12,461 nt of DNA from Desulfobulbaceae bacterium (GTDB lineage: Bacteria > Desulfobacterota > Desulfobulbia > Desulfobulbales > SURF-16), in contig JANTGB010000033.1 of the NCBI GenBank assembly GCA_024763115.1, forward strand, positions 1 through 12,461, written 5' to 3'. The notes under the pieces were generated by a model that was not told where the DNA came from, ran no database searches, and was given only the letters and a program-made list of their open reading frames with translations. Shown here piece after piece: positions 1 through 7,403 of the stretch. Within the stretch, counting starts at the first letter, position 1; every line of letters begins with the position of its first letter. Made by a program: the position numbers and the translations under genes.

Positions 1-97
1 TTGTGCCTGCGCAGCATACTGGTGCTATTCAAGCAGGCAGGTAAGCGAGGAACGAGACTCCGAAATGGGCAAAGATGAGGTGCTGGTGAACGCTTAC
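1..97 (+). repeat. Long fold-back repeat, copy 1 (cut by window edge)
   Basis: This is the right-hand part of an intergenic inverted-repeat element. An inner stem GCCTGC (5-10) pairs with GCAGGC (33-38) around an apical segment containing AGCATACTGGTGCTATTC. The right arm ends at 97 in GGTGCTGGTGAACGCTTAC. The last 26 bases (72-97) are identical to the last 26 bases of the window (12436-12461). Related copies lie at 4681-4806 (opposite strand), 10951-11075 and 12354-12461. The left arm is missing because the window starts inside the element. I see no reading frame in it. Confidence 0.7.
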
Positions 98-104
98 ATA
101 AAAT

Positions 105-165
105 GTAACCAGTTACAAACACAGTGGTTTTTGGAAACTAATCCGCTACCCCCGTGAGTAGTTAC
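105..165 (+). repeat. Short hairpin repeat upstream of the FmdE-like gene
   Basis: The element starts with the near-palindrome GTAACCAGTTAC (105-116) and ends with CCCCGTGAGTAGTTAC (150-165). Between them AGTGG (123-127) can pair with CCGCT, with one wobble. The terminal 16 bases are identical to the minus-strand sequence directly upstream of lon (7378 down to 7363), and the hairpin part is also alignable there. The ends are loosely inverted (GTAAC...GTTAC), as in REP-type palindromes. It ends 25 bases before the ATG at 191, so it probably lies in the leader or promoter region. Confidence 0.65.
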
Positions 166-190
166 AAAAAATTAACAATTGGGAAATATA

Positions 191-772
191 ATGGAAACAT
201 TTGCGGAACTTCTTGAACGATCAACTAAAATACACGGCCATATCTGTGCCGGGCAGGTGATCGGGGTCAGGATGGCCATGATCGGTCTGCGGGAAATTAA
301 TATTAATGATCCCAGGGGCAAAGAGCGGAAAAGTCTTTATGTGCTGGTGGAAATTGATCGCTGCGCCACTGACGCCATCCAGAGCGTTACCGGCTGCTCT
401 CTGGGTAAACGATCTTTAAAATGGCTCGATTACGGAATTATGGCGGCAACTTTTGTTAACCTGACAACTGCTAAGGCTGTCCGGATTACGGCTCGGGAAG
501 AATCCAGGGAGTTGGCGCGAAATTACGCGCCCGAGATTGACAATAAGTATAAACAGCAGCTTGAGGCCTACCGGATAATGCCGGAAGATGAACTGTTTAA
601 AATTGAACAGGTTAAAATAAACATACCTGAATGCGATCTGCCCGGCCGGCCGAAAAAACGGGTGCAGTGTCAAAAATGCGGGGACTGGGTTCAGGACTGT
701 AGAGAGATAGAAAAAGATGATCTGGTTCTCTGCAGGAGCTGCGCTCTGGGCCGGTATTATCAGCCGCTTTAA
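191..772 (+). CDS. FmdE-family protein with C-terminal zinc-finger-like domain
   Basis: This 193-residue protein resembles FmdE, the protein encoded with formylmethanofuran dehydrogenase in methanogens and common as a stand-alone protein in anaerobes. Its biochemical role in bacteria is not settled; links to molybdenum or tungsten enzymes are usually inferred. The N-terminal domain carries the family motif H-G-H-x-C-x-G (about residues 15-21), then D56-x-C58 and G-C69-S, the likely metal-binding set. The C-terminus has CxxC pairs at 160-163 and 181-184 with an extra Cys at 170, a small zinc-ribbon-like module. An in-frame TTG at 179 would add four residues. I prefer the ATG at 191, although its ribosome-binding site is weak (GGGA about seven bases upstream). 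The next gene, a molybdopterin-binding-fold protein, begins 42 bases after the stop, suggesting a two-gene unit. The protein is probably cytoplasmic, with no signal peptide or membrane segment. Confidence 0.88.
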   Translation: METFAELLERSTKIHGHICAGQVIGVRMAMIGLREININDPRGKERKSLYVLVEIDRCATDAIQSVTGCSLGKRSLKWLDYGIMAATFVNLTTAKAVRITAREESRELARNYAPEIDNKYKQQLEAYRIMPEDELFKIEQVKINIPECDLPGRPKKRVQCQKCGDWVQDCREIEKDDLVLCRSCALGRYYQPL

Positions 773-814
773 CCAGTTTATCCAACAAAACCAGTCAAAC
801 AACGCAAAATCAAT

Positions 815-1858
815 ATGAAAAATAAAACAATACCGGTTGCTCAGGCCGTGGGCATGGTGCTGCCCCATGATATAACGGAAATACGTCGGGCCTCAACAAA
901 CGACAAAGGATTCAAGGGCGCGGCCTTCAGAAAAGGCCATATAATCAGGGCCGAGGATATCGACCATCTGCAAAGGCTTGGCAAGGAACATATTTATGTG
1001 CTGGAACTGGAGCCTGGTGATATCCATGAAAATGAGGCCGCAACCCTGCTGGCTGATTCCCTGGCCGGTAAAGGAGTTGTCTGGTCGGGCACGCCGGTTG
1101 AAGGAAAGGTTGCTCTTAAAGCGGAATATGACGGCCTGTTGAAAGTTAACGAGAAGGCTCTTTTTGATTTCAACCTGCTGGGCGAGGTAATGTGTGCCAC
1201 CCTGCATAACAACACCCCGGTTAAGAAAGATGAACAACTGGCAGCCACCCGGCTGATCCCTCTTACCTCCCAACGAAAAATAGTCAATCAGGCTGCCGAC
1301 ATTGCCGGGCAGACAGAAGGGATTATCGAAGTAAGACAGCTTCGTTCGGCCCGTGCCGGTCTGGTTATTACCGGCAACGAAGTTTTTCACGGCCGGATAA
1401 AAGATCGCTTTGAGCCGGTGTTAAGAAAAAAACTTGCCGACCTGGGATCAGATGTTGTTAAAGTCTCTTTTGCCCCGGACGATGCCGAACTGATTGCCGC
1501 TGAAATAAAAAACTGTCTTGCGGCCGGTGCGGATCTTATTGTTACCAGCGGCGGTATGTCGGTTGATCCGGACGATGTCACCAGGCAGGGAATTGTCCTG
1601 GCCGGAGCCGGAGATATTGTCTACGGCACCCCGGTGCTGCCCGGCGCCATGTTTCTGGTGGGCCGTATAGAACAGGTGCCGATTATGGGACTCCCGGCCT
1701 GCGGGATGTTTCATGGTATTACTGTTTTCGACCTTATTCTGCCCAGGGTTTTGACCGGTGAGACAATCAACCGTCATGACATTGCCCGGCTTGGTCATGG
1801 CGGCCTGTGCCGCAACTGCAGGAAATGCAGATACCCTGTTTGCGGGTTTGGTAAGTAA
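815..1858 (+). CDS. Molybdopterin-binding-fold protein (MoeA/MogA-like) with C-terminal Cys cluster
   Basis: The protein has 347 residues. Residues about 175-315 form a MoCF/MogA-type molybdopterin-binding domain, with ITGNEV (185-190) and TSGGMSVDPDD (244-254), the family's G-G-x-S-x-x-x-x-D loop. Residues 1-170 do not look like a full MoeA N-terminal region, and no MoeA C-terminal domain follows, so it is not a standard MoeA. Instead it ends in a cluster of four cysteines (332, 335, 338, 343; CxxCxxCx4C) that could bind zinc or an iron-sulfur centre. Proteins of this design are usually annotated only as 'molybdopterin-binding protein'. Its place just after the FmdE-like gene supports a shared role in handling a Mo or W cofactor enzyme, but the substrate is unknown. 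The ATG at 815 has no strong Shine-Dalgarno, and translation may depend on the upstream gene. Confidence 0.85.
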   Translation: MKNKTIPVAQAVGMVLPHDITEIRRASTNDKGFKGAAFRKGHIIRAEDIDHLQRLGKEHIYVLELEPGDIHENEAATLLADSLAGKGVVWSGTPVEGKVALKAEYDGLLKVNEKALFDFNLLGEVMCATLHNNTPVKKDEQLAATRLIPLTSQRKIVNQAADIAGQTEGIIEVRQLRSARAGLVITGNEVFHGRIKDRFEPVLRKKLADLGSDVVKVSFAPDDAELIAAEIKNCLAAGADLIVTSGGMSVDPDDVTRQGIVLAGAGDIVYGTPVLPGAMFLVGRIEQVPIMGLPACGMFHGITVFDLILPRVLTGETINRHDIARLGHGGLCRNCRKCRYPVCGFGK

Positions 1859-1890
1859 TTGCCCTCTGCTGTAACCTCACAGTTCCGTGT

Positions 1891-1952
1891 AGGGTGCGTG
1901 CGCACATTTTTTACCTTCAGTCACAAACATGCAGGTGCGCACGGCGCACCCT
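1891..1952. repeat. Inverted repeat with AGGGTGCG / CGCACCCT arms
   Basis: The left arm AGGGTGCGTGCGCAC (1891-1905) pairs with the right arm at 1935-1952 through 15 base pairs, interrupted only by a three-base bulge (CGG at 1942-1944). The loop is about 29 bases and T-rich at its start. This arm sequence resembles short MITE-like palindromes that are common between genes in many bacteria. It fills most of the 113-base gap before uvrB and could end transcription from the upstream genes or simply be a mobile palindrome. It has no clean T-run after the stem on either strand, so I do not call it an intrinsic terminator. Confidence 0.65.
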
Positions 1953-1971
1953 GCGCGGCCTAAACTGAAAA

Positions 1972-3960
1972 ATGTTCAGAATAAACAGCAATTTTACTCC
2001 AGCCGGAGATCAGCCCAGGGCCATAGCCGAGCTGAGCCGGGGCATCAACGCCGGGGCCGGGGAACAGATTCTTCTTGGTGTTACAGGCTCAGGCAAGACA
2101 TTTACCATGGCTGAGGTTATTGCCGCAGCCAACCGTCCCACTCTGGTCATGGCCCCCAACAAGACCCTGGCAGCCCAGCTTTTTGCCGAGTTCAAGGAAC
2201 TGTTCCCGGACAACGCAGTGGAATATTTTGTCAGCTATTATGATTATTACCAGCCCGAGGCCTATATTCCCCAGTCAGATACCTATATTGAAAAAGATTC
2301 AGCCATTAATGACGCCATCGACAAGATGCGTCATTCCGCCACCCGCTCCCTGCTGACCCGGCGCGATGTCCTCATTGTGGCCAGCGTTTCCTGTATCTAC
2401 GGCCTTGGTTCGCCTGATGAATATAAAAACATGCATCTCTTCCTCAAGGTGGATGAAGATTACAGCATGGACGAGGTTAAAAGCCGCCTGGTTTATATGC
2501 TTTATGAGCGAAATGACTATTCTTTTCATCGGGGAACCTTCCGGGTAAGGGGTGATGTTCTGGAAATATTTCCGGCATACGAGGAAGATATTGCCGTTCG
2601 GATAGAATTTTTCGGCGACACGGTTGAGGCTATTTCAATGGTCGATCCCCTGCGGGGTAAGGTATTAAACCAAATGGCTGAAATTACCCTTTATCCATCC
2701 AGTCATTTTGTCACCTCTAAAGAAGTGTTGAACCGGGCCATGGAGACCATCAAGGCCGAACTCAGGGAACGCCTGGCCTGCCTGGAAAAAGAGAAAAAAC
2801 TCCTGGAGGCCCAGCGCCTGGAGCAGCGTACCATGTTTGATCTGGAAATGATCAGCGAACTTGGTTACTGTAACGGCATTGAAAATTACAGTCGTCATCT
2901 CACCGGCAGAAAGGAAGGCCGCCCCCCCCCTACCCTGCTGGATTATTTCCCCGATGATTTTCTGCTTTTTATTGATGAAAGTCATATCTCCGTGCCCCAG
3001 ATCGGCGGCATGTACCGGGGCGACCGTTCCCGGAAAAAGACCCTGGTGGAATTCGGATTCCGACTCCCTTCAGCCCTGGACAACCGGCCCCTGCGTTTTG
3101 AAGAATTTACCGAACGGATCAGGCAGACCGTTTATGTCTCGGCCACTCCCGGCCCCTATGAACTTGAACGGACAAAAGGCGTGGTAGTTGAGCAGATTAT
3201 CCGACCCACCGGCCTGCTTGATCCTCTGATAATAGTCAGGCCGGCCGCAAATCAGGTGGATGATCTGCTTGAAGAAATCAGGAAGCGGGAGGAGCGGGGC
3301 GAGGCCGTGCTGGTCACCACCCTGACCAAGCGGATGTCGGAAGATTTAACTGATTATTATGAAAAACTCGGGGTGCGGGTGCGTTATCTCCATTCCGACA
3401 TTAAAACCCTGGAGCGAATGGAGTTAGTCAGGGATCTGCGCCGGGGCGAGTTTTATGTTTTAGTCGGAATCAACCTGCTGCGCGAAGGACTTGATATCCC
3501 CGAAGTGTCACTTGTGGCAATTCTTGACGCCGACAAGGAGGGATTTCTCCGCAGCCATCGTTCCCTGACCCAGACCTGTGGCCGGGCCGCCAGGAACGTC
3601 AATGGTACGGTGCTTATGTATGGTGACAAAATCACCAACTCCATGGCAATGACAATAGAAGAGACCAACCGAAGGCGGCAGTTACAGGAGGATTTCAACC
3701 GTAGACACAATATAATTCCGCAGACCATAAAGAGTTCCATCAAGGGGGCAATGGAAACCATTTATAAGATGACGGATGATGCCCTGCCTCTGGCCGCAGA
3801 AGCGGAAACCGGGTATGATTCCCTGGCTGATTTACAGCAGGAGATAAAAAAATACCAGGCAGAGATGCTGGCCGCAGCTAAGGCCCTGGCCTTTGAGGAG
3901 GCGGCTGTCCTGCGCGACAGGATAAAAATGCTTAAGGAAAAAGAGCTGCAATGGCTGTAA
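1972..3960 (+). CDS. uvrB: UvrABC excision nuclease subunit B
   Basis: UvrB is the damage-verifying helicase-like subunit of bacterial nucleotide excision repair. UvrA loads it on DNA, and it then recruits the UvrC nuclease. The 662-residue length is normal. Visible features are the N-terminal F-x-P-A-G-D-Q-P motif (8-15), Walker A GVTGSGKT (36-43), the Tyr-rich beta-hairpin region SYYDYYQPEAYIP used for DNA strand clamping (about 87-99), the DEAD-box-like DESH (335-338), helicase motif QTCGRAAR (about 534-541) and a C-terminal UVR coiled coil (about 620-660) that contacts UvrC. The ATG at 1972 gives the expected family N-terminus, but I see no good Shine-Dalgarno and no obvious LexA box. A run of nine C residues (2922-2930) lies in frame inside the gene. 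The last ten bases overlap the following acyltransferase-like gene. Confidence 0.98.
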   Translation: MFRINSNFTPAGDQPRAIAELSRGINAGAGEQILLGVTGSGKTFTMAEVIAAANRPTLVMAPNKTLAAQLFAEFKELFPDNAVEYFVSYYDYYQPEAYIPQSDTYIEKDSAINDAIDKMRHSATRSLLTRRDVLIVASVSCIYGLGSPDEYKNMHLFLKVDEDYSMDEVKSRLVYMLYERNDYSFHRGTFRVRGDVLEIFPAYEEDIAVRIEFFGDTVEAISMVDPLRGKVLNQMAEITLYPSSHFVTSKEVLNRAMETIKAELRERLACLEKEKKLLEAQRLEQRTMFDLEMISELGYCNGIENYSRHLTGRKEGRPPPTLLDYFPDDFLLFIDESHISVPQIGGMYRGDRSRKKTLVEFGFRLPSALDNRPLRFEEFTERIRQTVYVSATPGPYELERTKGVVVEQIIRPTGLLDPLIIVRPAANQVDDLLEEIRKREERGEAVLVTTLTKRMSEDLTDYYEKLGVRVRYLHSDIKTLERMELVRDLRRGEFYVLVGINLLREGLDIPEVSLVAILDADKEGFLRSHRSLTQTCGRAARNVNGTVLMYGDKITNSMAMTIEETNRRRQLQEDFNRRHNIIPQTIKSSIKGAMETIYKMTDDALPLAAEAETGYDSLADLQQEIKKYQAEMLAAAKALAFEEAAVLRDRIKMLKEKELQWL

Positions 3961-4625
3961 AAAATTTAAAACAACGGCTGCTCCCGGCTATGGTGCCGCC
4001 GACTTACCGCTTGATTACCGGTCTGCTGTTTGCCTCCTGCCGGGTGAAAATCCATAATTTTGAATTTTATATAGATTGCGTAAAAACAGGCAAACCATTT
4101 ATCCTGGTTTTCTGGCATTATGGGCTTTTGTTTGATATGACCCGCAATGCCGGGGTTGAATTTGCCGCCATGGTCAGCGCCAGCCGGGATGGAGAACTTA
4201 TCTCCCGCACTTTGAATTCCATGGGAATTGCCACAGTACGCGGTTCACGAAATAAAGGCGGCACGGCAGCAATGAAGGGATTACTCCGTTATCTGAAACA
4301 GGGCAAAACAGCGGCCCTGGTGGCGGACGGCTCCCAGGGGCCGGCCCGGATAATGCAACCGGGCGCTATTCTCCTGGCCAGTCGCACAGGCTTGCCCATT
4401 ATAGCCATGGGCTGGGGGGCAAGCCGCTACCGGGCTTTCAACAGCTGGGACAGAACCGCTCTGCCCCTGCCCTTTGCCAGAATCGGCCTGTGGTATAGCG
4501 AATCTCTCCAGGTGCCGCCCAGACTTGATAATGCCGGTATTGAAAAATACAGGCTTATTATGGAAAAAAGATTAAATGAACTTTATTATGAATCCTGGGG
4601 AGAGTTCGGAATTAAGGAGCATTGA
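3951..4625 (+). CDS. DUF374 lysophospholipid acyltransferase-family protein
   Basis: This 224-residue protein belongs to the DUF374 branch of the LPLAT acyltransferase superfamily. Members are found in Gram-negative bacteria and are thought to transfer acyl chains in envelope lipid or lipid A biosynthesis; the substrate is not established. Family marks are FWHYGLL (54-60) with the putative catalytic His56, SASRDGELI (77-85), RGS(R)NKGG (97-104), VADGSQGP (124-131, matching the family D-G-P-x-G-P block) and PGAILLASRTGLPI (137-150). A mildly hydrophobic stretch near 20-32 could hold it at the inner membrane, but there is no clear transmembrane helix or signal peptide. It starts inside the last codons of uvrB (10-base overlap), so it is probably translated from the uvrB transcript. 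AAGGA lies upstream but is spaced rather far from the ATG. Confidence 0.87.
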   Translation: MAVKNLKQRLLPAMVPPTYRLITGLLFASCRVKIHNFEFYIDCVKTGKPFILVFWHYGLLFDMTRNAGVEFAAMVSASRDGELISRTLNSMGIATVRGSRNKGGTAAMKGLLRYLKQGKTAALVADGSQGPARIMQPGAILLASRTGLPIIAMGWGASRYRAFNSWDRTALPLPFARIGLWYSESLQVPPRLDNAGIEKYRLIMEKRLNELYYESWGEFGIKEH

Positions 4626-4939
4626 CCGGTTGGTAACTGCTGACAAACTTCTGTGTTAATTCGTCAACATAAAAATTAATAGCAAGCGTAACTATCCGGC
4701 TGCGCTTCATCTGCACGCGATAAGTCTGTCTTACATGGCATCATATGCTGCGCAGGCCTTATCGCGCACAGCTGAAACACACGGAAGTCTCACTTCATTC
4801 GCTTACCTCCGAACAGGAGCAAAGCTCCGTCATAGAGATCGGTGGCTGGGGCGATTTTTCACCCCTTCCTGAATAATTACCAGCAAGCAATTTTTTCGAC
4901 GGTTGTTTGTTACAGCCAGGGTCAAACATCGGTTAACCA
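4626..4939. other. Convergent intergenic region without a gene
   Basis: This 314-base gap separates the ends of the plus-strand acyltransferase-like gene and the minus-strand lon. It begins with a GTAACTGCTGACAAAC segment (from 4631) that resembles the left ends of repeats at 105 and 10881. It contains a long fold-back element (4681-4806) and two small hairpins: GGAGC-AAA-GCTCC near 4816 and GGGG/CCCC near 4848-4865. None has the T-run expected of an intrinsic terminator for either converging gene. The short open frames here are not convincing. Confidence 0.6.
4681..4806 (-). repeat. Long fold-back repeat, copy 2 (inverted)
   Basis: Arms at 4703-4724 and 4758-4780 pair well, centred on CGCGATAAG / CTTATCGCG with some G-U-type changes further out. 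Read on the minus strand, the apex is GCGCAGCATATGATGCCATGTAAGACAG. This aligns with the apices of the other copies (GCAGCATACTGGTGCTATTC and GGCGGCATACCGGCGCTATGTAAGC). The outer ends carry GTAAGC and GTTACGCTTGC-type sequence, again matching the family. It lies between two convergent genes, where it could act as a transcription barrier, but no poly-T tract follows either arm. Confidence 0.55.
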
Positions 4940-7357
4940 TCAGTGTGCCGGTGTTACCATTTCATCCCGACCATCCATTTTCAGCCAGAAAATATCAAAG
5001 GGTACATCCTTGAACAGCGGTTCATCATCAGGATGAATAATAGCTTTTTCCAACACCTCATCCATGTGTTCAATCAAAGTAATTTCCAGACTTTTTAAAA
5101 TTCGCGGCGCAATTTTCCGTAGATCCCGTTCATTTTCCCTGGGAACAAGAACCTGTCTGATGTTGCCGCGCCTGGCTGCCAGCAATTTTTCCGTCAAACC
5201 GCCAATAGGCAGGACGTACCCCCTGAGGGTTATTTCACCGGTCATAGCTATGTCGCGTCGCACCGGGAGCTGAAGCAGGGCGGAGACCATGGAAGTCGCC
5301 ATGGTAATCCCGGCCGATGGGCCGTCTTTAGGGATCGCGCCTTCAGGAACATGGACATGAACATCCAGCTTCTGGTAAAAATCAGGATCAAGTCCAAGTT
5401 TGCTCGCCCTGGTACGGACATAACTGAGAGCTGCCTGGGCTGATTCCTGCATTACATCACCAAGTTTACCGGTTATAGTCAGTTTGCCGTTACCGGGCAT
5501 AAGCACGGTTTCAATCTGCAGCAGCTCACCGCCGACCTCGGTCCAGGCCAGGCCGGTGGTAAGGCCAATGGCATCTTTTTCTTCAGCCAGGCCAAAACGA
5601 AATTTCCGAGTGCCTAAATATTTAACTATATTTTTATCGGAAAGCCGGTATTTCTTGGACTTTTTATCTTTTTTAAGCCTGTCCCGGGCAATTTTACGGC
5701 AGATAGAGGCAAAATTTCGCTCAAGATTCCTTACGCCCGCCTCCCTGGTATAACGCCTGACGATTTGTAGAATTGCCGCCTCGTTAAAGGTAATATCTCC
5801 TTTGCCGAAACCGTTTTCCTCAAGTTGTTTCGGAATCAGAAATCCTCTGGCAATCTGTAGTTTGTCTTCTTCGGTATAACCGGTCAGCTTGATAACTTCC
5901 ATTCTGTCCCGCAGCGGCGGCGGAATGGCAGGCAGGTTATTGGCCGTGGTAATAAAAAAAACATCAGACAGATCATAGTCAAGATCAAGATAATGATCAT
6001 TGAAGGAATTATTTTGTTCGGGATCAAGAACTTCAAGCAGCGCTGAAGAAGGATCGCCGCGAAAATCAGTGCTCATCTTGTCAACTTCATCAAGGCAGAA
6101 AACCGGATTGTTGGTTTTGGCCTTTTGCAGAGACTGAATTATCTTGCCCGGCATTGCGCCGATATAGGTCCGGCGATGGCCGCGAATTTCTGCTTCATCC
6201 CTTACCCCGCCGAGGGAAAGACGGACAAATTTACGGCCCATGGCCCGGGCCACGGATTTACTGAGCGAAGTTTTACCCACTCCAGGAGGGCCGACCAGGC
6301 AAAGGATAGGGCCTTTTATTTTTTTGACCTGGGCCTGAACCGCCAGATATTCAAGGATACGTTCTTTGGGTTCTTTCAGCCCGTAATGATCCTCTTCCAT
6401 TATTTTTTCAGCAGCTTTTATATCAATTTTATTCCTGGTTTTTTCATACCAGGGCAGTGATATAATAGTGTCAATATAATTACGGACAACCGTGGCTTCG
6501 GCTGACATGGGCTGCATCATTTTCAGCTTTTTAAATTCCTTGGTCAGCTTGTTTCGGGCAGCTTTGGGTAATTTTTTCTTTTTTATCAGTTGCTCAAGTT
6601 CATCAATCTCCGAGGTTCCTTCCTCGTTCTTGCCCATTTCTTTCTGGATAACCCGGATCTGTTCAGCCAGATAATAATTCCGCTGGGTTTTCTCCATATT
6701 TTTTTTGACCTGGGCTCTGATCTTTTCTTCCAGGCTGGAAATTTCACTTTCCTTATGAATCATGGCCAGAACCAGCTCAAGACGCTCCCTAACAGAAAGA
6801 GTCTTTAATATCTGCTGTTTTTCTTCAATTTTCAGAGGCATGTGCGAGGCCAGCACATCAACAAACTTTGCCGGTTCGACAATACGCCCCAGAGTCTTTA
6901 CAACCTCAGGCGAAATTTTCTTATTGCGTTTAGCATAGTATTTAAAAGAAAACATGGTTTCCCGGACATAGGCCTCAAGTTCCGGGGATGAACCTGTTTC
7001 CGGTTCATGTTCTTCAAGCTCGGCCATGACAAATTCAGGCCTGGCAGTAAATTTAATTATTTCCGCCCTTCTTTTACCTTCAACCAGAGCCTTGATAGTA
7101 CCGTCGGGCAGCCGCAGAAGCTGCAGTATCGAGGCAATGGTACCCAAACGATAAAGCACGTCCCGTCCTGGGTCATCAATCGTGGCATCCTTCTGGGTGG
7201 TAAGAAAAATTTCCGAACGGTTGGCCATGGCATATTCCAGAGCCTTTATCGACTTCTGCCTGCCAATCACCAAAGGCGCGACCATGTTCGGGAACATGAC
7301 AATATCCCGCAGAGGCATTAAAGGGTATATTTTGTTGCTGGTTGTTATATTATCCAT
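4940..7357 (-). CDS. lon: ATP-dependent protease Lon
   Basis: Lon is a cytoplasmic AAA+ serine protease that degrades damaged proteins and selected regulators as a hexamer. At 805 residues it has the usual LonA layout: an N-terminal substrate-binding domain (about 10-205), a helical coiled-coil region (about 205-305), an AAA+ module with Walker A GPPGVGKT (356-363) and Walker B FCLDEVDK (420-427), and a protease domain with the Ser-Lys dyad, S681 in PKDGPSAG and K724 in GGLTEK. The start ATG at 7357 is well placed for the family. An in-frame TAG lies only a few codons upstream, so it cannot be longer. There is no recognisable Shine-Dalgarno; the 46-base leader after clpX is almost wholly the short hairpin repeat at 7363-7402. 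About 25 residues after the protease domain form an ordinary variable tail. It is probably co-transcribed with clpX unless the hairpin intervenes. Confidence 0.98.
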   Translation of the reverse strand: MDNITTSNKIYPLMPLRDIVMFPNMVAPLVIGRQKSIKALEYAMANRSEIFLTTQKDATIDDPGRDVLYRLGTIASILQLLRLPDGTIKALVEGKRRAEIIKFTARPEFVMAELEEHEPETGSSPELEAYVRETMFSFKYYAKRNKKISPEVVKTLGRIVEPAKFVDVLASHMPLKIEEKQQILKTLSVRERLELVLAMIHKESEISSLEEKIRAQVKKNMEKTQRNYYLAEQIRVIQKEMGKNEEGTSEIDELEQLIKKKKLPKAARNKLTKEFKKLKMMQPMSAEATVVRNYIDTIISLPWYEKTRNKIDIKAAEKIMEEDHYGLKEPKERILEYLAVQAQVKKIKGPILCLVGPPGVGKTSLSKSVARAMGRKFVRLSLGGVRDEAEIRGHRRTYIGAMPGKIIQSLQKAKTNNPVFCLDEVDKMSTDFRGDPSSALLEVLDPEQNNSFNDHYLDLDYDLSDVFFITTANNLPAIPPPLRDRMEVIKLTGYTEEDKLQIARGFLIPKQLEENGFGKGDITFNEAAILQIVRRYTREAGVRNLERNFASICRKIARDRLKKDKKSKKYRLSDKNIVKYLGTRKFRFGLAEEKDAIGLTTGLAWTEVGGELLQIETVLMPGNGKLTITGKLGDVMQESAQAALSYVRTRASKLGLDPDFYQKLDVHVHVPEGAIPKDGPSAGITMATSMVSALLQLPVRRDIAMTGEITLRGYVLPIGGLTEKLLAARRGNIRQVLVPRENERDLRKIAPRILKSLEITLIEHMDEVLEKAIIHPDDEPLFKDVPFDIFWLKMDGRDEMVTPAH

Positions 7358-7362
7358 ATACT

Positions 7363-7402
7363 GTAACTACTCACGGGGTCGGCGATTACGTTGCCGACCA
7401 CT
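7363..7402 (-). repeat. Short hairpin repeat between clpX and lon
   Basis: On the minus strand this reads AGTGG, a seven-base-pair stem (GGTCGGC with GCCGACC, 7377-7383 and 7393-7399) around a nine-base loop, then CCCCGTGAGTAGTTAC. The last 16 bases are identical to 150-165 upstream of the FmdE-like gene and face the gene in the same way. It begins directly after the clpX stop codon (7404-7406) and ends five bases before the lon ATG. It may be a REP-like palindrome or a leader structure affecting lon translation. It lacks a T-run, so it is not a standard terminator. Confidence 0.7.
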
Positions 7403-7403
7403 G

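Noticed and set aside
1..97. CRISPR repeat, suggested by the same 26 bases at both window ends
   Set aside because: The copies are 12 kb apart, belong to longer fold-back elements, and show no regular repeat-spacer array or cas genes.
179..190. TTG start four codons upstream of the FmdE-like ATG
   Set aside because: The TTG has no ribosome-binding site, while the ATG at 191 is an ordinary start and loses no conserved residues.
4800..4870. Intrinsic terminators for lon or the acyltransferase-like gene
   Set aside because: GGAGC-AAA-GCTCC and GGGG/CCCC hairpins are short and lack a following T-run on either strand.
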